Assembly (NCBI RefSeq): GCF_000613845.1
Contig: NZ_BAJT01000016.1
Span: 17,377-81,376 of the forward strand
Source: Asaia astilbis JCM 15831
Lineage (GTDB): Bacteria > Pseudomonadota > Alphaproteobacteria > Acetobacterales > Acetobacteraceae
Direction of reading: 5' to 3'
DNA length: 64,000 bases
The notes under the pieces are model-generated. The model searched no databases. It was not told the DNA's origin and saw nothing but the letters and a program-made list of their open reading frames with translations. Shown one piece after another: positions 8,351 to 17,570 of this stretch. The first letter of the stretch is position 1, and each line of letters starts with the position of its first letter. The translations under genes were made by a program, and so were the position numbers.

Positions 8351-9220
8351 TCAGCTCGCCGCCTGCGATTCAGATAATGCCATATCCAGCTCGAAAAATG
8401 TCGGCATAAAATGCGGTGGAATGTCTTTTCTTCCTATTTCCGCGCTGACCTGTGGCGGATTTCCCTGCAAATGAGCAACGAGTACCGTTTTAATGATGTT
8501 CTGATAGCGACCGTCCTGCAAAATAACGGACTTCATGCGTGAGGCCAGTGGGGAAACGACCCCGTAGGCGAGCAACACGCCGAGGAATGTTCCGACGAGC
8601 GCACCGGAAATCATTTCACCCAAAATCGCTGGTGGCTTGCTGATCGACGCCATCGTCTTGATAACGCCGAGCACGGCAGCGACAATGCCAAGGGCAGGAA
8701 GAGCATCCGCCACGCCGCTCAGGCTTTCGGAGATATGGAGTTTTTCGGCTTCGTTTTTATTCAGCTCGCGTCCCATTACCTCGTCCAGCTGATACGCATC
8801 TTCGAGGCTCAGGCTGACCAGACGCAGGTAATCGCAGATGAGATCGCGTGTTTCCTCATCGTCTCTGATTTGAGGAGAGAGGGCGAAGATCGAGCTCTCC
8901 TGAGGGTTTTCAACATGCTCTTCCAGCGCCATGGCACCTTTGGTGCCAGCAAGACGTGTGAGGCGAAATAGAATGACGAGCAGCCCGATATAGGACGCTT
9001 TGTCATGTTGTGGCCCTTTGAGAACCAATTTGAAATTATGGGGAAGTTCTTTGATCGCGCTCAGCGGGTTCGACATCACAAAGATGCCGACTGCTGACCC
9101 CAGAATGGTGAGTAGCTCGAACGGCATCGATGCAAAAAGCGGTCCGAGCACGCCTCCAGAAGCGGCAAACGAGCCAAAAACGCAAAGGAAAGAAAAGAGG
9201 AGACCTCCGATAAAAAGCAT
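8351..9220 (-). CDS. motA: Flagellar motor stator protein MotA
   Basis: 289 residues, four transmembrane segments: two near the N-terminus (MLFIGGLLFSFLCVFGSFAA and LLTILGSAVGIFVMSN) and two after about residue 165 (ALPALGIVAAVLGVIKTMAS and GTFLGVLLAYGVVSPLASRM). The cytoplasmic loop contains the charged stretch expected to contact FliG. With MotB it forms the proton-driven stator in the inner membrane. It lies about 95 bases downstream of motB in the same operon. Confidence 0.95.
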   Translation of the reverse strand: MLFIGGLLFSFLCVFGSFAASGGVLGPLFASMPFELLTILGSAVGIFVMSNPLSAIKELPHNFKLVLKGPQHDKASYIGLLVILFRLTRLAGTKGAMALEEHVENPQESSIFALSPQIRDDEETRDLICDYLRLVSLSLEDAYQLDEVMGRELNKNEAEKLHISESLSGVADALPALGIVAAVLGVIKTMASISKPPAILGEMISGALVGTFLGVLLAYGVVSPLASRMKSVILQDGRYQNIIKTVLVAHLQGNPPQVSAEIGRKDIPPHFMPTFFELDMALSESQAAS

Positions 9221-9316
9221 CTGGTACTGTCCGTTTCTATCTCAAATTGCGTATGACGATTAAATTTAAAGTCTGAGTGCGGCGTTCAAGTATTCTAAAC
9301 TGTAATAATGAACCTA

Positions 9317-10387
9317 TCATTTTTTAGGTTCGGAAGTCGTCTCTTTTTCCGATGATGCTGCGGCTGCCGGTGCTGTATCCGGGGCAACCTGCTGAGCCGG
9401 ATCGCCTTTGATCGGATGCTGACGATGCAAAACAATGACAACCCGTCGGTTCGCAGCGGCGGACGGATCTGCCTCTTTGGCAAGTTCGCGATCAGCCCCG
9501 CCAACGACATCCTGAATGCGCCCATCGGAAAAACCAGCCTTGACGAGAACTTCACGCGCACGATCGGCACGCAGCGCCGAGAGCGTCCAGTTCGACATCG
9601 CCCCTGCGGAATTTCCACGAAATGGCGCGGCATCCGTATATCCCACGATCGAGACACGCTCTGGCATTGGCGCGAGCCATTTTGCGATTTCTGTTAGCAT
9701 TGCCGTGCCTCTTTTATTGGGCGACGACGCTGCGAGATCGAACATCGGTTCGTTCTCGGTATCATGCAGCTCGATCCGAATTTCCTTACGACCGTAAGAA
9801 ACGGAAAAATTATCGATTTGGGCTTTCGTCTCTGGGTTGGTCTTGAGGGATTTCTCCAGATTCTCGGTCATTGTTTTCAGATTGGCCTGCTCGGTCAGGG
9901 CGACGTCTGAGTTGCCCGACCCGAGGGGGGCCGTCGGAGAGCTTCCAGCACCGCCGATGGGGACGATAGCCGCCAGAGTTCCTTTTTTGTCGAGCTTTGC
10001 CAGAGTGTTAACAGGCATCTCTTCCAAAGCAGACGTGCTGCTGTGGCTCTTATCGGGCACGGGAACGGGCCCTGTCGTGTCAGAATCGTCCTCGTCATCT
10101 TCCAGATGATCAAATCGACTACCCGCAGAGGTGGGGGAAGGCGGGCTATCGATCGGTTTTGTCGGCGGCACCGCAGATTTTTGATCAGCAAGAGGATTGA
10201 AGTACTGAGAAATACCCCGACGCTGCTCATCTGTCGTGGCATTTAAAAGCCACATGACGAGGAAAAACGCCATCATCGCGGTCATGAAATCCGCATAAGC
10301 GATCTTCCATGCACCGCCGTGATGGGCCGCGTGGCCACCTCCGTCCTGACGACGGATGATGACAGAAGGGCGGTTCTTCTTCGCCAT
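9317..10387 (-). CDS. motB: Flagellar motor stator protein MotB
   Basis: 356 residues. A basic, His-rich cytoplasmic tail is followed by the single transmembrane helix YADFMTAMMAFFLVMWLLNA (about residues 30-49), which carries the essential proton-binding Asp. Next come a plug region (QRRGISQYFNPLA), a long linker and a C-terminal OmpA-like peptidoglycan-binding domain (SIVGYTDAAPF, then LSALRADRAREVLVKAGF). It sits upstream of motA, so the order is motB-motA rather than the common motA-motB. The region around the start has no other candidate. Confidence 0.95.
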   Translation of the reverse strand: MAKKNRPSVIIRRQDGGGHAAHHGGAWKIAYADFMTAMMAFFLVMWLLNATTDEQRRGISQYFNPLADQKSAVPPTKPIDSPPSPTSAGSRFDHLEDDEDDSDTTGPVPVPDKSHSSTSALEEMPVNTLAKLDKKGTLAAIVPIGGAGSSPTAPLGSGNSDVALTEQANLKTMTENLEKSLKTNPETKAQIDNFSVSYGRKEIRIELHDTENEPMFDLAASSPNKRGTAMLTEIAKWLAPMPERVSIVGYTDAAPFRGNSAGAMSNWTLSALRADRAREVLVKAGFSDGRIQDVVGGADRELAKEADPSAAANRRVVIVLHRQHPIKGDPAQQVAPDTAPAAAASSEKETTSEPKK

Positions 10388-10405
10388 GAGCGTTTACCGT
10401 CTCAA

Positions 10406-11170
10406 TCAGGAGCCTTTGAGGTGCGTCATACCTACGCGCGAGGAGGGTGTGCCGCTGAACGAGGCACGTCCAGCATGAGTCAACGAGATTGAGGTGTCGA
10501 GCCAGACCTCGCCGCCAAGGTCACGCCAGCGCTTGCAGAACGTAAAGTCTTCGCTGAGATACGTGCCCGTTTCCTGGTCGATACTGCCATCGAAAAGGGC
10601 GTGAGAGACGCTGTCCTGTTCTCCAACAGCCGCATCGATTCGACGATAGGCGGTCTCGGGATGGTGCTTGATCATGGCGGCGATCGCCTTGCGGCTGATC
10701 ATCATGAAGCCCGTTCCGGCATAATGGGTTCTAAAGAGAGGACCCTTTTCCCAACTCGAATGCATCGCATCGGTTTCGCCCACATATCGAAGCGAAGCAG
10801 TTTCCATCGCCTCACCACGGTTCAGGTTCTCCTGAGTACCCTTATCCCAGAAGCGTTCCTTGATCGGATACATGCCCGCGATCACGTCCTTATCTGCCGC
10901 AAGGAGTCGGGCAGGGGCCTCTGCAGGAAAGCCGATATCAGCATCGACAAAAAGAAGATGGGTTGCGTCGGAGCGTGTGTAGAATTGATGGACAAGTGTA
11001 TTGCGCGCGCGACTAATCATCGCATCGTCGCCAAGAAGAGAGAGTGTCATAGGAATGCGAATAATGCTGGTGCAAGCAATAACCGATTCCATATATTCTT
11101 GAGTCACCAAGCCACCGAAGCAAGGAGTGGCGATGAAAATCTTTGCGGTCTGGTTTTCTGGCGGCTGCAT
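10406..11170 (-). CDS. GT-A type glycosyltransferase inside the flagellar operon
   Basis: 254 residues. The N-terminus (AKIFIATPCFGGLVTQEYME) starts a nucleotide-sugar-binding Rossmann-like fold, and HLLFVDADIGFPAEA (about residues 71-85) carries an Asp-x-Asp motif typical of metal-dependent GT-A enzymes. Later YLSEDFTFCKRW resembles the acceptor-side ED motif of the GT2 superfamily. It lies between the fliJ-like gene and motB, all on one strand, which suggests it modifies a flagellar protein. The substrate is unknown, and lipopolysaccharide or exopolysaccharide work remains possible. Confidence 0.8.
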   Translation of the reverse strand: MQPPENQTAKIFIATPCFGGLVTQEYMESVIACTSIIRIPMTLSLLGDDAMISRARNTLVHQFYTRSDATHLLFVDADIGFPAEAPARLLAADKDVIAGMYPIKERFWDKGTQENLNRGEAMETASLRYVGETDAMHSSWEKGPLFRTHYAGTGFMMISRKAIAAMIKHHPETAYRRIDAAVGEQDSVSHALFDGSIDQETGTYLSEDFTFCKRWRDLGGEVWLDTSISLTHAGRASFSGTPSSRVGMTHLKGS

Positions 11171-11270
11171 GATAATCCTGATTGATTTTATGGTGTGAAA
11201 TCTCTGCCGTACCGACAGAAGGAATTGAGAAATTACTGTTTAGAAAGTCAGACCTGTACGGCCGATATAT

Positions 11271-11714
11271 TTAATAGTTTGAAGACGTAAATGTTTCGTT
11301 GATCAATCTGCGGCGGGCAAGTTCATCAAGCTCGTTGCTCTCACGGCGCAGGAGAAAATCATTACGCTCTTTTTCTCGACGCTGGAAGATATCTTGAGTC
11401 GCTTTATGAACCATTGTTGCATGTAAAGCAGCAATGCGTGCCTGTTCGACGGCTTGAAGGGTGCGATCGTGAGCTTCGCGTGCCTGCTCGATGCCATTGA
11501 GGCCGATCGGGAACCAGGTTCGGAAATCGTCAAGCTCGGAGCGCCCGAGCTGAGCGATCTCCCTTTCCTGCACCATTGTATTTTCTGCGTGCGTTAAGAC
11601 ATTTCGCGCGGTTTCTTCGGTTTCCCGCGTCATGAAAAGTTCTTTTTTAGCGCGTGATTTTTCGGTGTCCTGGATCTTGATGAGACAGAGAAGGGCGCGT
11701 GTGCGTCTGGTCAT
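11271..11714 (-). CDS. fliJ: FliJ-like flagellar export chaperone/ATPase stalk protein
   Basis: 147 residues, almost entirely charged alpha-helix (RAKKELFMTRETEETARNVL, then FQRREKERNDFLLRRESNEL), matching the antiparallel coiled coil of FliJ/YscO. The start ATG overlaps the fliI stop (ATGA), implying translational coupling. FliJ inserts into the FliI hexamer and contacts FlhA. Sequence identity in this family is low, so the call rests on length, coiled-coil character and gene order. Confidence 0.78.
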   Translation of the reverse strand: MTRRTRALLCLIKIQDTEKSRAKKELFMTRETEETARNVLTHAENTMVQEREIAQLGRSELDDFRTWFPIGLNGIEQAREAHDRTLQAVEQARIAALHATMVHKATQDIFQRREKERNDFLLRRESNELDELARRRLINETFTSSNY

Positions 11715-13159
11715 CAGGATAGACCTTGTGAAGCGAGCACGTTGCTCAGGGCCAGAAAGCTGTCCTTCAGGGAGCGATGCTCAGACCGGGATTGCCTGAG
11801 CAGGACCTCGAGCTGCGGAGCGACGCGCAGCGCCATATCGGAACGCGCATCATTGCCCTCTCGATACGCGCCCAACTGGACGACATCCTGAATGTCTTCC
11901 CAGGTTGCGAGAATGGCGCGTGCTTCCTGAACGAGCCTGTTCTCCTCTACGGAGTTGCAGCCCGAGGCGGTTCGTGAAAGGGAGCGCAGGACATTAATGG
12001 CAGGATAGCGTCCTGCTTCGGCAATGCGCCTGTCCATCACAACGTGGCCATCCAGAATACCGCGGACAGCATCTGCGACCGGCTCGTTATGGTCGTCGCC
12101 TTCCACGAGAACAGAGTAAATCGCAGTGATCTGGCCGGCGGGCTTGTTGCCAAGTGGCAAGCCCGGACCCGCGCGCTCAAGGAGGCGAGGAAGTTCGGCA
12201 AATACGCTCGGCGGATAGCCTCGGGTGGCAGGGGGCTCGCCTGAAGAAAGACCGATTTCGCGCAGGGCGTGGCAAAAGCGCGTAACGCTGTCCATGAGGA
12301 TCAGAACGGATTTCCCCTGATCCCGAAAATATTCGGCAATTGTGGTCGCGGTATAAGCTGCTTCGCGCCGCATCAGAGGCGGTGAGTCAGAGGTCGCAAT
12401 GACGACAACGGCCTTGGCCAAGCCTTCGGGGCCCAGGTCGTCCTCAAGAAATTCCCTCACTTCGCGGCCTCGTTCGCCGACGAGAGCAATGACGGCGACA
12501 TCACAATTACTGTCGCGTGCGAGCATTCCCATGAGAGTCGATTTTCCGACGCCCGAGCCAGCAAAAAGCCCGAGCCTTTGTCCCTCGCGGCACGTCGTGA
12601 AGAGGTCGAGCGCACTTACGCCGAGCGTCAGGCGTGGGCCAAGCCGCGCGCGCAGAGCTGCTTCAGGAGGCTTGGCGCGAAGATTGCAGGAGACGCCCTT
12701 AGGGGAGAGCGGTGCCTTACCATCGATGGGGCAACCCATCGGATCGATGACGCGACCGATCAGGCCGTCATTGAGGGTCAGTGTTGCCCCGGTCTTGAGC
12801 TGGCGATGATTGGCCGCGTGCAGTTTGAACAATGCGCGACACCCTGCACCGAGACCATCCAGAGCGCCGAATGGCATCGCGATGGCATGTTCGCCGCGGA
12901 ACCCGATGATCTCGGCTTCGGTTTTCCGCCCATCGAGACCGAGCAAAGTCACGCGATCGCCGATCCCCGTGAAATCGGTCATTCCTTCGAGAGTGACGGA
13001 TAGCCCGATAACACCGGTAACCCGTCCTTCGAGTGTTGCGACAGGTAGATCTTCCAGCGGAACACGCGCGCCTTCCAGAACTGCGCGCAAGCCTGCCTGA
13101 ACGTTGCTTAGCAAATCACTCTGGTTCGAAACCGCAGGTCGAACGGTTTCATCCTGCAT
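11714..13159 (-). CDS. fliI: Flagellum-specific export ATPase FliI
   Basis: 481 residues. Walker A is GLFAGSGVGKST (about residues 197-208); the Walker B strand is KSVLILMDSVTRFCHALREI, and GLPLGNKPAGQITAIYSVLV is the conserved F1-beta-like segment of FliI/YscN. The N-terminal beta barrel and C-terminal helical domain are complete. It powers and orders substrate loading at the FlhAB gate. Its ATG overlaps the stop of the DUF1217 gene by one base and its stop overlaps the fliJ-like start, so the three are coupled. Confidence 0.97.
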   Translation of the reverse strand: MQDETVRPAVSNQSDLLSNVQAGLRAVLEGARVPLEDLPVATLEGRVTGVIGLSVTLEGMTDFTGIGDRVTLLGLDGRKTEAEIIGFRGEHAIAMPFGALDGLGAGCRALFKLHAANHRQLKTGATLTLNDGLIGRVIDPMGCPIDGKAPLSPKGVSCNLRAKPPEAALRARLGPRLTLGVSALDLFTTCREGQRLGLFAGSGVGKSTLMGMLARDSNCDVAVIALVGERGREVREFLEDDLGPEGLAKAVVVIATSDSPPLMRREAAYTATTIAEYFRDQGKSVLILMDSVTRFCHALREIGLSSGEPPATRGYPPSVFAELPRLLERAGPGLPLGNKPAGQITAIYSVLVEGDDHNEPVADAVRGILDGHVVMDRRIAEAGRYPAINVLRSLSRTASGCNSVEENRLVQEARAILATWEDIQDVVQLGAYREGNDARSDMALRVAPQLEVLLRQSRSEHRSLKDSFLALSNVLASQGLS

Positions 13160-14913
13160 TAAAACAGATCCGAGTAGGTGCTGGACGACGAACTGGATGT
13201 GCCGCCAAACAGTGCCAGAATACCGTCCTTGGAGGAGTCACCTCCGAAGAGGTCGAGCATGTTCGCCGGTGTGTCAGCCGGTTGCGGATTGATCTGTAGC
13301 ATCGTGAGATATTGTTCAGCATATTTCTGAATCTGTTCGGTAGTCTTCAGCTTGCTGAAATCCACCTTGCCCGTGAGCATGCGAACCTGCTGATCATAGC
13401 TGAGTGCGCCAAACGTCGAGGGGTCGAACCCTGAAACCGTCTCAACAACTTTGAGAAGCGCACTATCGGACATCAGCTGGCTCATCGATGTGACGCTTGC
13501 CATCTTGCGGGTGAAGTAAAGTGCGTTGCCTACTCCGCTATCGGTGTTGTCGTCGTTCGTTTCAAACTGTTGCTTCTCATAGTCGGAGACGATCTCATTG
13601 ACTGAAACGCCATTGACCGTGCTCGAGACGGTGCTGTCTGTCGTCATGACGCTTTGAGCTGGCTGCGCGCTGGTCGAGAGAGACGGTGGCTGAAGAGTTA
13701 CCGAATACTGGACGCCGTTTACGGTCGCCTTGAGCTGCGGCAGGTCATGGGAGTAGTTCCCATTGACCTTGAGCAGATTGCCGGAGTCATCAAAGCCAAC
13801 CGAAATGAGCGTGCTGCTGACGTTAGAGCCATAGGGATCGATGACGTAGGCGTTCCATGTATCGGGTGAGTCTGCGTCCTGAGCCCATTTTACGGAGAGA
13901 TAGGTTCGCCCCAAAGTGATGTTGTTTTTGTCGTCAGCGGCCTGATTAGGATTGAACGGCGCCGTGATGTAGCTCTGTCCCGTCCCGGTGAGAGACCCAA
14001 TCGTTGCGGAAGGCATCGTGAGGGAGGTGCTATTTGAGGAGTCGGTATTCTGCAGGCTGACGGCCTGGCTGGTGCTGCTCGTTTGATAGCTGTTACCGGC
14101 CATCACCACACCGCTGGTGCCACCGATTGTCCCGAGCGAGATGGAAATGGATTGGCCCGTGCCGCTTGCGTCGTTCAAAGTGATCGGGAGAGCGACGGCC
14201 TGACCTGATGTGCCAGACGCAATCGACGCGCCGGTCAGCGTGTTCGTTGCGGACGCAAGCGTGCCATCCTGATTGAAATTCACGGTAAAGGCGTTGCTAT
14301 CAACCAGCGCATTGCCGTCTGCATCATAGGCAGAAACGTTCCAGCTGAGGGGGTCTGAACTGCTTTGCGTCCATTTGAGCGCAACTTGATGAGCCGCCGA
14401 GAGATCGTCGTAAGCCGTAACCGACGGAGATGTGTAAGTCTGACCGGTCGAGCCTGACGAAGGGAGCGTCGCACTCACGGTGATTGTTTTGGTCGGGGTG
14501 TAGGTCGTGCTCAGTGCCGTGGAGCCGCTCCCAGCGATGAACGTCGTCTCCGAGCTTGAGCCCTTGTTCTTGCCCCAAACAGAGAACGCATCGGCGAAGG
14601 CCAGCCAGGTTGCGTTCTGGGATTTCTTGGCGAGCGAAGTGCTCGATGTAGGGTCTTGCGTCAGCAATTGCTTCAGCAGCGCAGTCGCGTTGCTATATGA
14701 GCTCATGCCGAAGGCGCCCAGAACCACCTGTAATGAAGAGTAGTCCTTGAGCAGAGCATCTGCCGAAGTGATTGCAGGTGCTTTTTTCTCGAAAGACGCA
14801 ATAGCCTGCTTCGTCGCAACGTCGGATTTCACGTAGTTGGACGCCGCAAGGTCTTCATCTTTCAGGGCTGAAAGATAGCTTGCAACGGGGGAAACATTAG
14901 TGATTCCGGCCAT
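13159..14913 (-). CDS. DUF1217 flagellar protein with an inserted FlgE hook-like domain
   Basis: 584 residues from the ATG at 14913 (MAGITNVSPVASYLSALKDE); an in-frame ATG at 15039 would add an unlikely basic leader. Residues about 1-125 and 455-584 match the two halves of DUF1217 proteins found in alphaproteobacterial flagellar clusters (MSSYSNATALLKQLLTQDPT; later FTRKMASVTSMSQLMSDSAL). Between them, about 140-440, lies a block strongly similar to the variable region of this window's FlgE: VALKWTQSSSDPLSWNVSAY versus VALTWNQSTTNPLVWTVSAY, and the shared ISLGTIGGTSG. The block contains two related subrepeats, as FlgE does. It is probably an exported, hook-associated protein, but its role is unknown. 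It is translationally coupled to fliI. Confidence 0.85.
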   Translation of the reverse strand: MAGITNVSPVASYLSALKDEDLAASNYVKSDVATKQAIASFEKKAPAITSADALLKDYSSLQVVLGAFGMSSYSNATALLKQLLTQDPTSSTSLAKKSQNATWLAFADAFSVWGKNKGSSSETTFIAGSGSTALSTTYTPTKTITVSATLPSSGSTGQTYTSPSVTAYDDLSAAHQVALKWTQSSSDPLSWNVSAYDADGNALVDSNAFTVNFNQDGTLASATNTLTGASIASGTSGQAVALPITLNDASGTGQSISISLGTIGGTSGVVMAGNSYQTSSTSQAVSLQNTDSSNSTSLTMPSATIGSLTGTGQSYITAPFNPNQAADDKNNITLGRTYLSVKWAQDADSPDTWNAYVIDPYGSNVSSTLISVGFDDSGNLLKVNGNYSHDLPQLKATVNGVQYSVTLQPPSLSTSAQPAQSVMTTDSTVSSTVNGVSVNEIVSDYEKQQFETNDDNTDSGVGNALYFTRKMASVTSMSQLMSDSALLKVVETVSGFDPSTFGALSYDQQVRMLTGKVDFSKLKTTEQIQKYAEQYLTMLQINPQPADTPANMLDLFGGDSSKDGILALFGGTSSSSSSTYSDLF

Positions 14914-15164
14914 TTGAATGATCCTCGACTTTTGCCCGCTTCGACCTGCGATTGCGCTTGTCAGACTTGGCGAGGGAGAGGATCGAAAGAGCGTCCTGAC
15001 AGCGTTATAAGACGCCCACCTCCGCTCCATTCGCCCCATAATTTTGGTGCGAAAGTACCGTCTGTGAGTTCCTCAGGATAGGATGTTAAGGTTACCAATA
15101 AGTTTCCGAAGCTGGTTTTTACCCTCGGCGATAACGTGTCGCAGATAACCGATCCCTGACGGGA

Positions 15165-17363
15165 TCAGGCGATCGTCTCGATCGTCTTGATCCGGGCGCG
15201 CGGATAGATTTCTGTCTGGGATAGGACAGGGACAGACGGTCGGATACGCTCGACGATAGAGCGCATGGGCTCACGCACGGGCGATGAGACGACGATCACA
15301 GGCACTTCGCCGCTTGCAGAGACATTGTTGAAGGCATCTCGAAGCTTCCCGACGAACCGATTCAGCATTGAGGGGGGCATGGCCAGACGCCGTTCATCGC
15401 CTTGGCCTGCAATATGCGTCGCGAAATCGTTCTCCCACTCCGGAGAGAGGGTGATCATGGGGATGTAGCCACCCGGTCCTTCGAGCCCGGTGCAGATCTG
15501 CCTCGAGAGACGGATGCGAACATGGCCTGTCAGCGCCTGAATGCCACGCATGCCCAGACCGCTTCCTTCCTGAATACTTTCGAGGATGGTTGGCAAGTCG
15601 CGGATCGAAACACGTTCTGCGAGCAGAGACTGCAGGACACGTTGCACGGTGCTGAGCGAAACCTGCGAGGGGATCAGATCGCCAACAAGTTTCTGCTGCT
15701 CGCGAGGGAGCTCATCGAGCAGGCTCTGTGTCGCGACATAAGTCAGAAGATCAGGAAGATTCTGTCTGACCAATTCGCTGAGATGGGTCACGAGCACGCT
15801 GGCTGGATCGACGACCGTGCATTTCATGGCGACCGCCCTCGGCTTGAGCGACGGGGCGATCCACACGGCTGGCAGTCCAAAGGCTGGCTCTGTTGTTCGC
15901 TCGCCTTCTAGATCGGGAATGCCACCAGACGGGGTCATGGCCATCAGGCGTCCTGGTCTGACATCGCCGGACCCGATCGTGATCTCCTTGAGCTTGATCA
16001 CATAGCGTTCGGACGGCAGGAGGATATTGTCCTGGATCCGAATGGGCGGAGTAATGAAACCCATCTCGGCGGCAACCGTGCGACGAAGTGTCTTGATTTG
16101 CTCGGTAAGCTGCGCGTTTTCACCATTGGTCATGGGCAGCAGGCCAAAGCCGAGTTCGAGCCTCAACAGGTCGAGTTTGAGAACTTCCGAAATTGGTGAG
16201 GCATTGGCTTGGGGGGCAGCTTCGGCCTCTTCCTCTTCGACATGATCCTGCACAGGTGCTTTCCAGCGCCACCAGGCGGCCGCGCCAGCCAGACCCGCGA
16301 TCGTCAGAAAGGGCAGAGCCGGCAGTCCTGGCATCAGCGCGAAGCACCCCGAGAGAATGGCTGCCAGAGCCATAGGCTTGGGGTTGCCGCCTAGCTGACG
16401 CACGAGGGTCACGTCGGCCGAGCCGGCAGTGTTGCCTTTGGTGACCACGATACCCGAGGCTGTCGAGACAAGAAGAGCGGGGATCTGTGACACCAATCCG
16501 TCGCCGACTGTGAGCGTGGTGAACGTGCTCGCAGCGTCCGAGATAGGCATGCCATAGCGCAGCACGCCAATGGCGAGGCCGCCGACGATATTAATCGCAG
16601 TGATGATCAGTGCCGCGATGGCGTCTCCGCGCACGAACTTGGCGGCGCCATCCATGGCACCGTAGAAGGAACTCTCTTCTTCCAGCTCTCTGCGCTTTTG
16701 TCTGGCGACACGGTCATTGATGGCACCGGATGACAGTTCCGCATCGATCGCCATCTGTTTTCCCGGCATCGCATCGAGAAAGAAGCGCGCTGCCACTTCG
16801 GCGATACGCCCAGACCCTTTCGTGATGACCATGAAGTTCACCACAAGCAGAATGCTGAACACGATGCCGCCGATGACGACATCGCCTCCCATGAGGAAGC
16901 CGCCAAACGCTGCGACCACATGGCCCGCTGCGGTAGCACCCTCATTGCCATGGCTGAGGATGAGCCTCGTGGTTGCGATCTCGAGTGACAGGCGCAGCAA
17001 GGTTGTCAGCAGCAGAAGTGTCGGAAACGACGTGAACTCGATCGGGCGCTCAAGAAACAGCGAGACCATCAGGACGAGCACGGACGAGGTGATCGAGAGC
17101 GACAGGCCGAGATCGAGAATGAACGTCGGGAGCGGAATGATGAGAATCGACAGGAGCATGAGTACGCCGATGGCGAGACCCACGTCAGTGCCCGGAATGG
17201 CTTTGCGCCAGGACGTCTTGTAACTGCCGCACCGGTAGGAATCCGTAGCACGCGTCAGATTGCTCGAGAGGGAGGAAAAAAGCTTGGTCGTGACTGCTTT
17301 GCCGGGATATGGCTTGGGAGCGCCGGGTCCGGGAGAGCCTTTCGCAGTATCCAAGATTTCCAT
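15165..17363 (-). CDS. flhA: Flagellar export gate protein FlhA
   Basis: About 732 residues from the ATG at 17363 (MEILDTAKG), preceded by AAGGGAA, rather close to the start; an alternative ATG at 17396 lacks an RBS. Eight predicted transmembrane helices occupy roughly residues 55-340, including the FHIPEP-type signature region (MDGAAKFVRGDAIAALIITA, then VGDGLVSQIPALLVSTASGI). The soluble C-terminal domain (about 355-732) has the motif RQICTGLEGPGGYIPMITLS. FlhA is the nonameric export gate and docking platform for FliI, FliJ and chaperones. It opens the minus-strand block that ends with flgD. Confidence 0.96.
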   Translation of the reverse strand: MEILDTAKGSPGPGAPKPYPGKAVTTKLFSSLSSNLTRATDSYRCGSYKTSWRKAIPGTDVGLAIGVLMLLSILIIPLPTFILDLGLSLSITSSVLVLMVSLFLERPIEFTSFPTLLLLTTLLRLSLEIATTRLILSHGNEGATAAGHVVAAFGGFLMGGDVVIGGIVFSILLVVNFMVITKGSGRIAEVAARFFLDAMPGKQMAIDAELSSGAINDRVARQKRRELEEESSFYGAMDGAAKFVRGDAIAALIITAINIVGGLAIGVLRYGMPISDAASTFTTLTVGDGLVSQIPALLVSTASGIVVTKGNTAGSADVTLVRQLGGNPKPMALAAILSGCFALMPGLPALPFLTIAGLAGAAAWWRWKAPVQDHVEEEEAEAAPQANASPISEVLKLDLLRLELGFGLLPMTNGENAQLTEQIKTLRRTVAAEMGFITPPIRIQDNILLPSERYVIKLKEITIGSGDVRPGRLMAMTPSGGIPDLEGERTTEPAFGLPAVWIAPSLKPRAVAMKCTVVDPASVLVTHLSELVRQNLPDLLTYVATQSLLDELPREQQKLVGDLIPSQVSLSTVQRVLQSLLAERVSIRDLPTILESIQEGSGLGMRGIQALTGHVRIRLSRQICTGLEGPGGYIPMITLSPEWENDFATHIAGQGDERRLAMPPSMLNRFVGKLRDAFNNVSASGEVPVIVVSSPVREPMRSIVERIRPSVPVLSQTEIYPRARIKTIETIA

Positions 17364-17570
17364 TTCCCTTATTTTTTCGCGCTGACACAGAGTCACATTT
17401 AGGCGTGATCGCGGTCGGCTAAATTATTTGATGAATGATGAGCCCGTTTACGCGTTGGACAAAGCGCGGATTTCAACAGAGAGGTATCCCGACTTCTCGG
17501 GCGAAGCAAGATATTAAGCGCAAGCTGCATGTCTTGCTGTGCTCAGAGCGACAGAGGTTTTCCAACGCAT

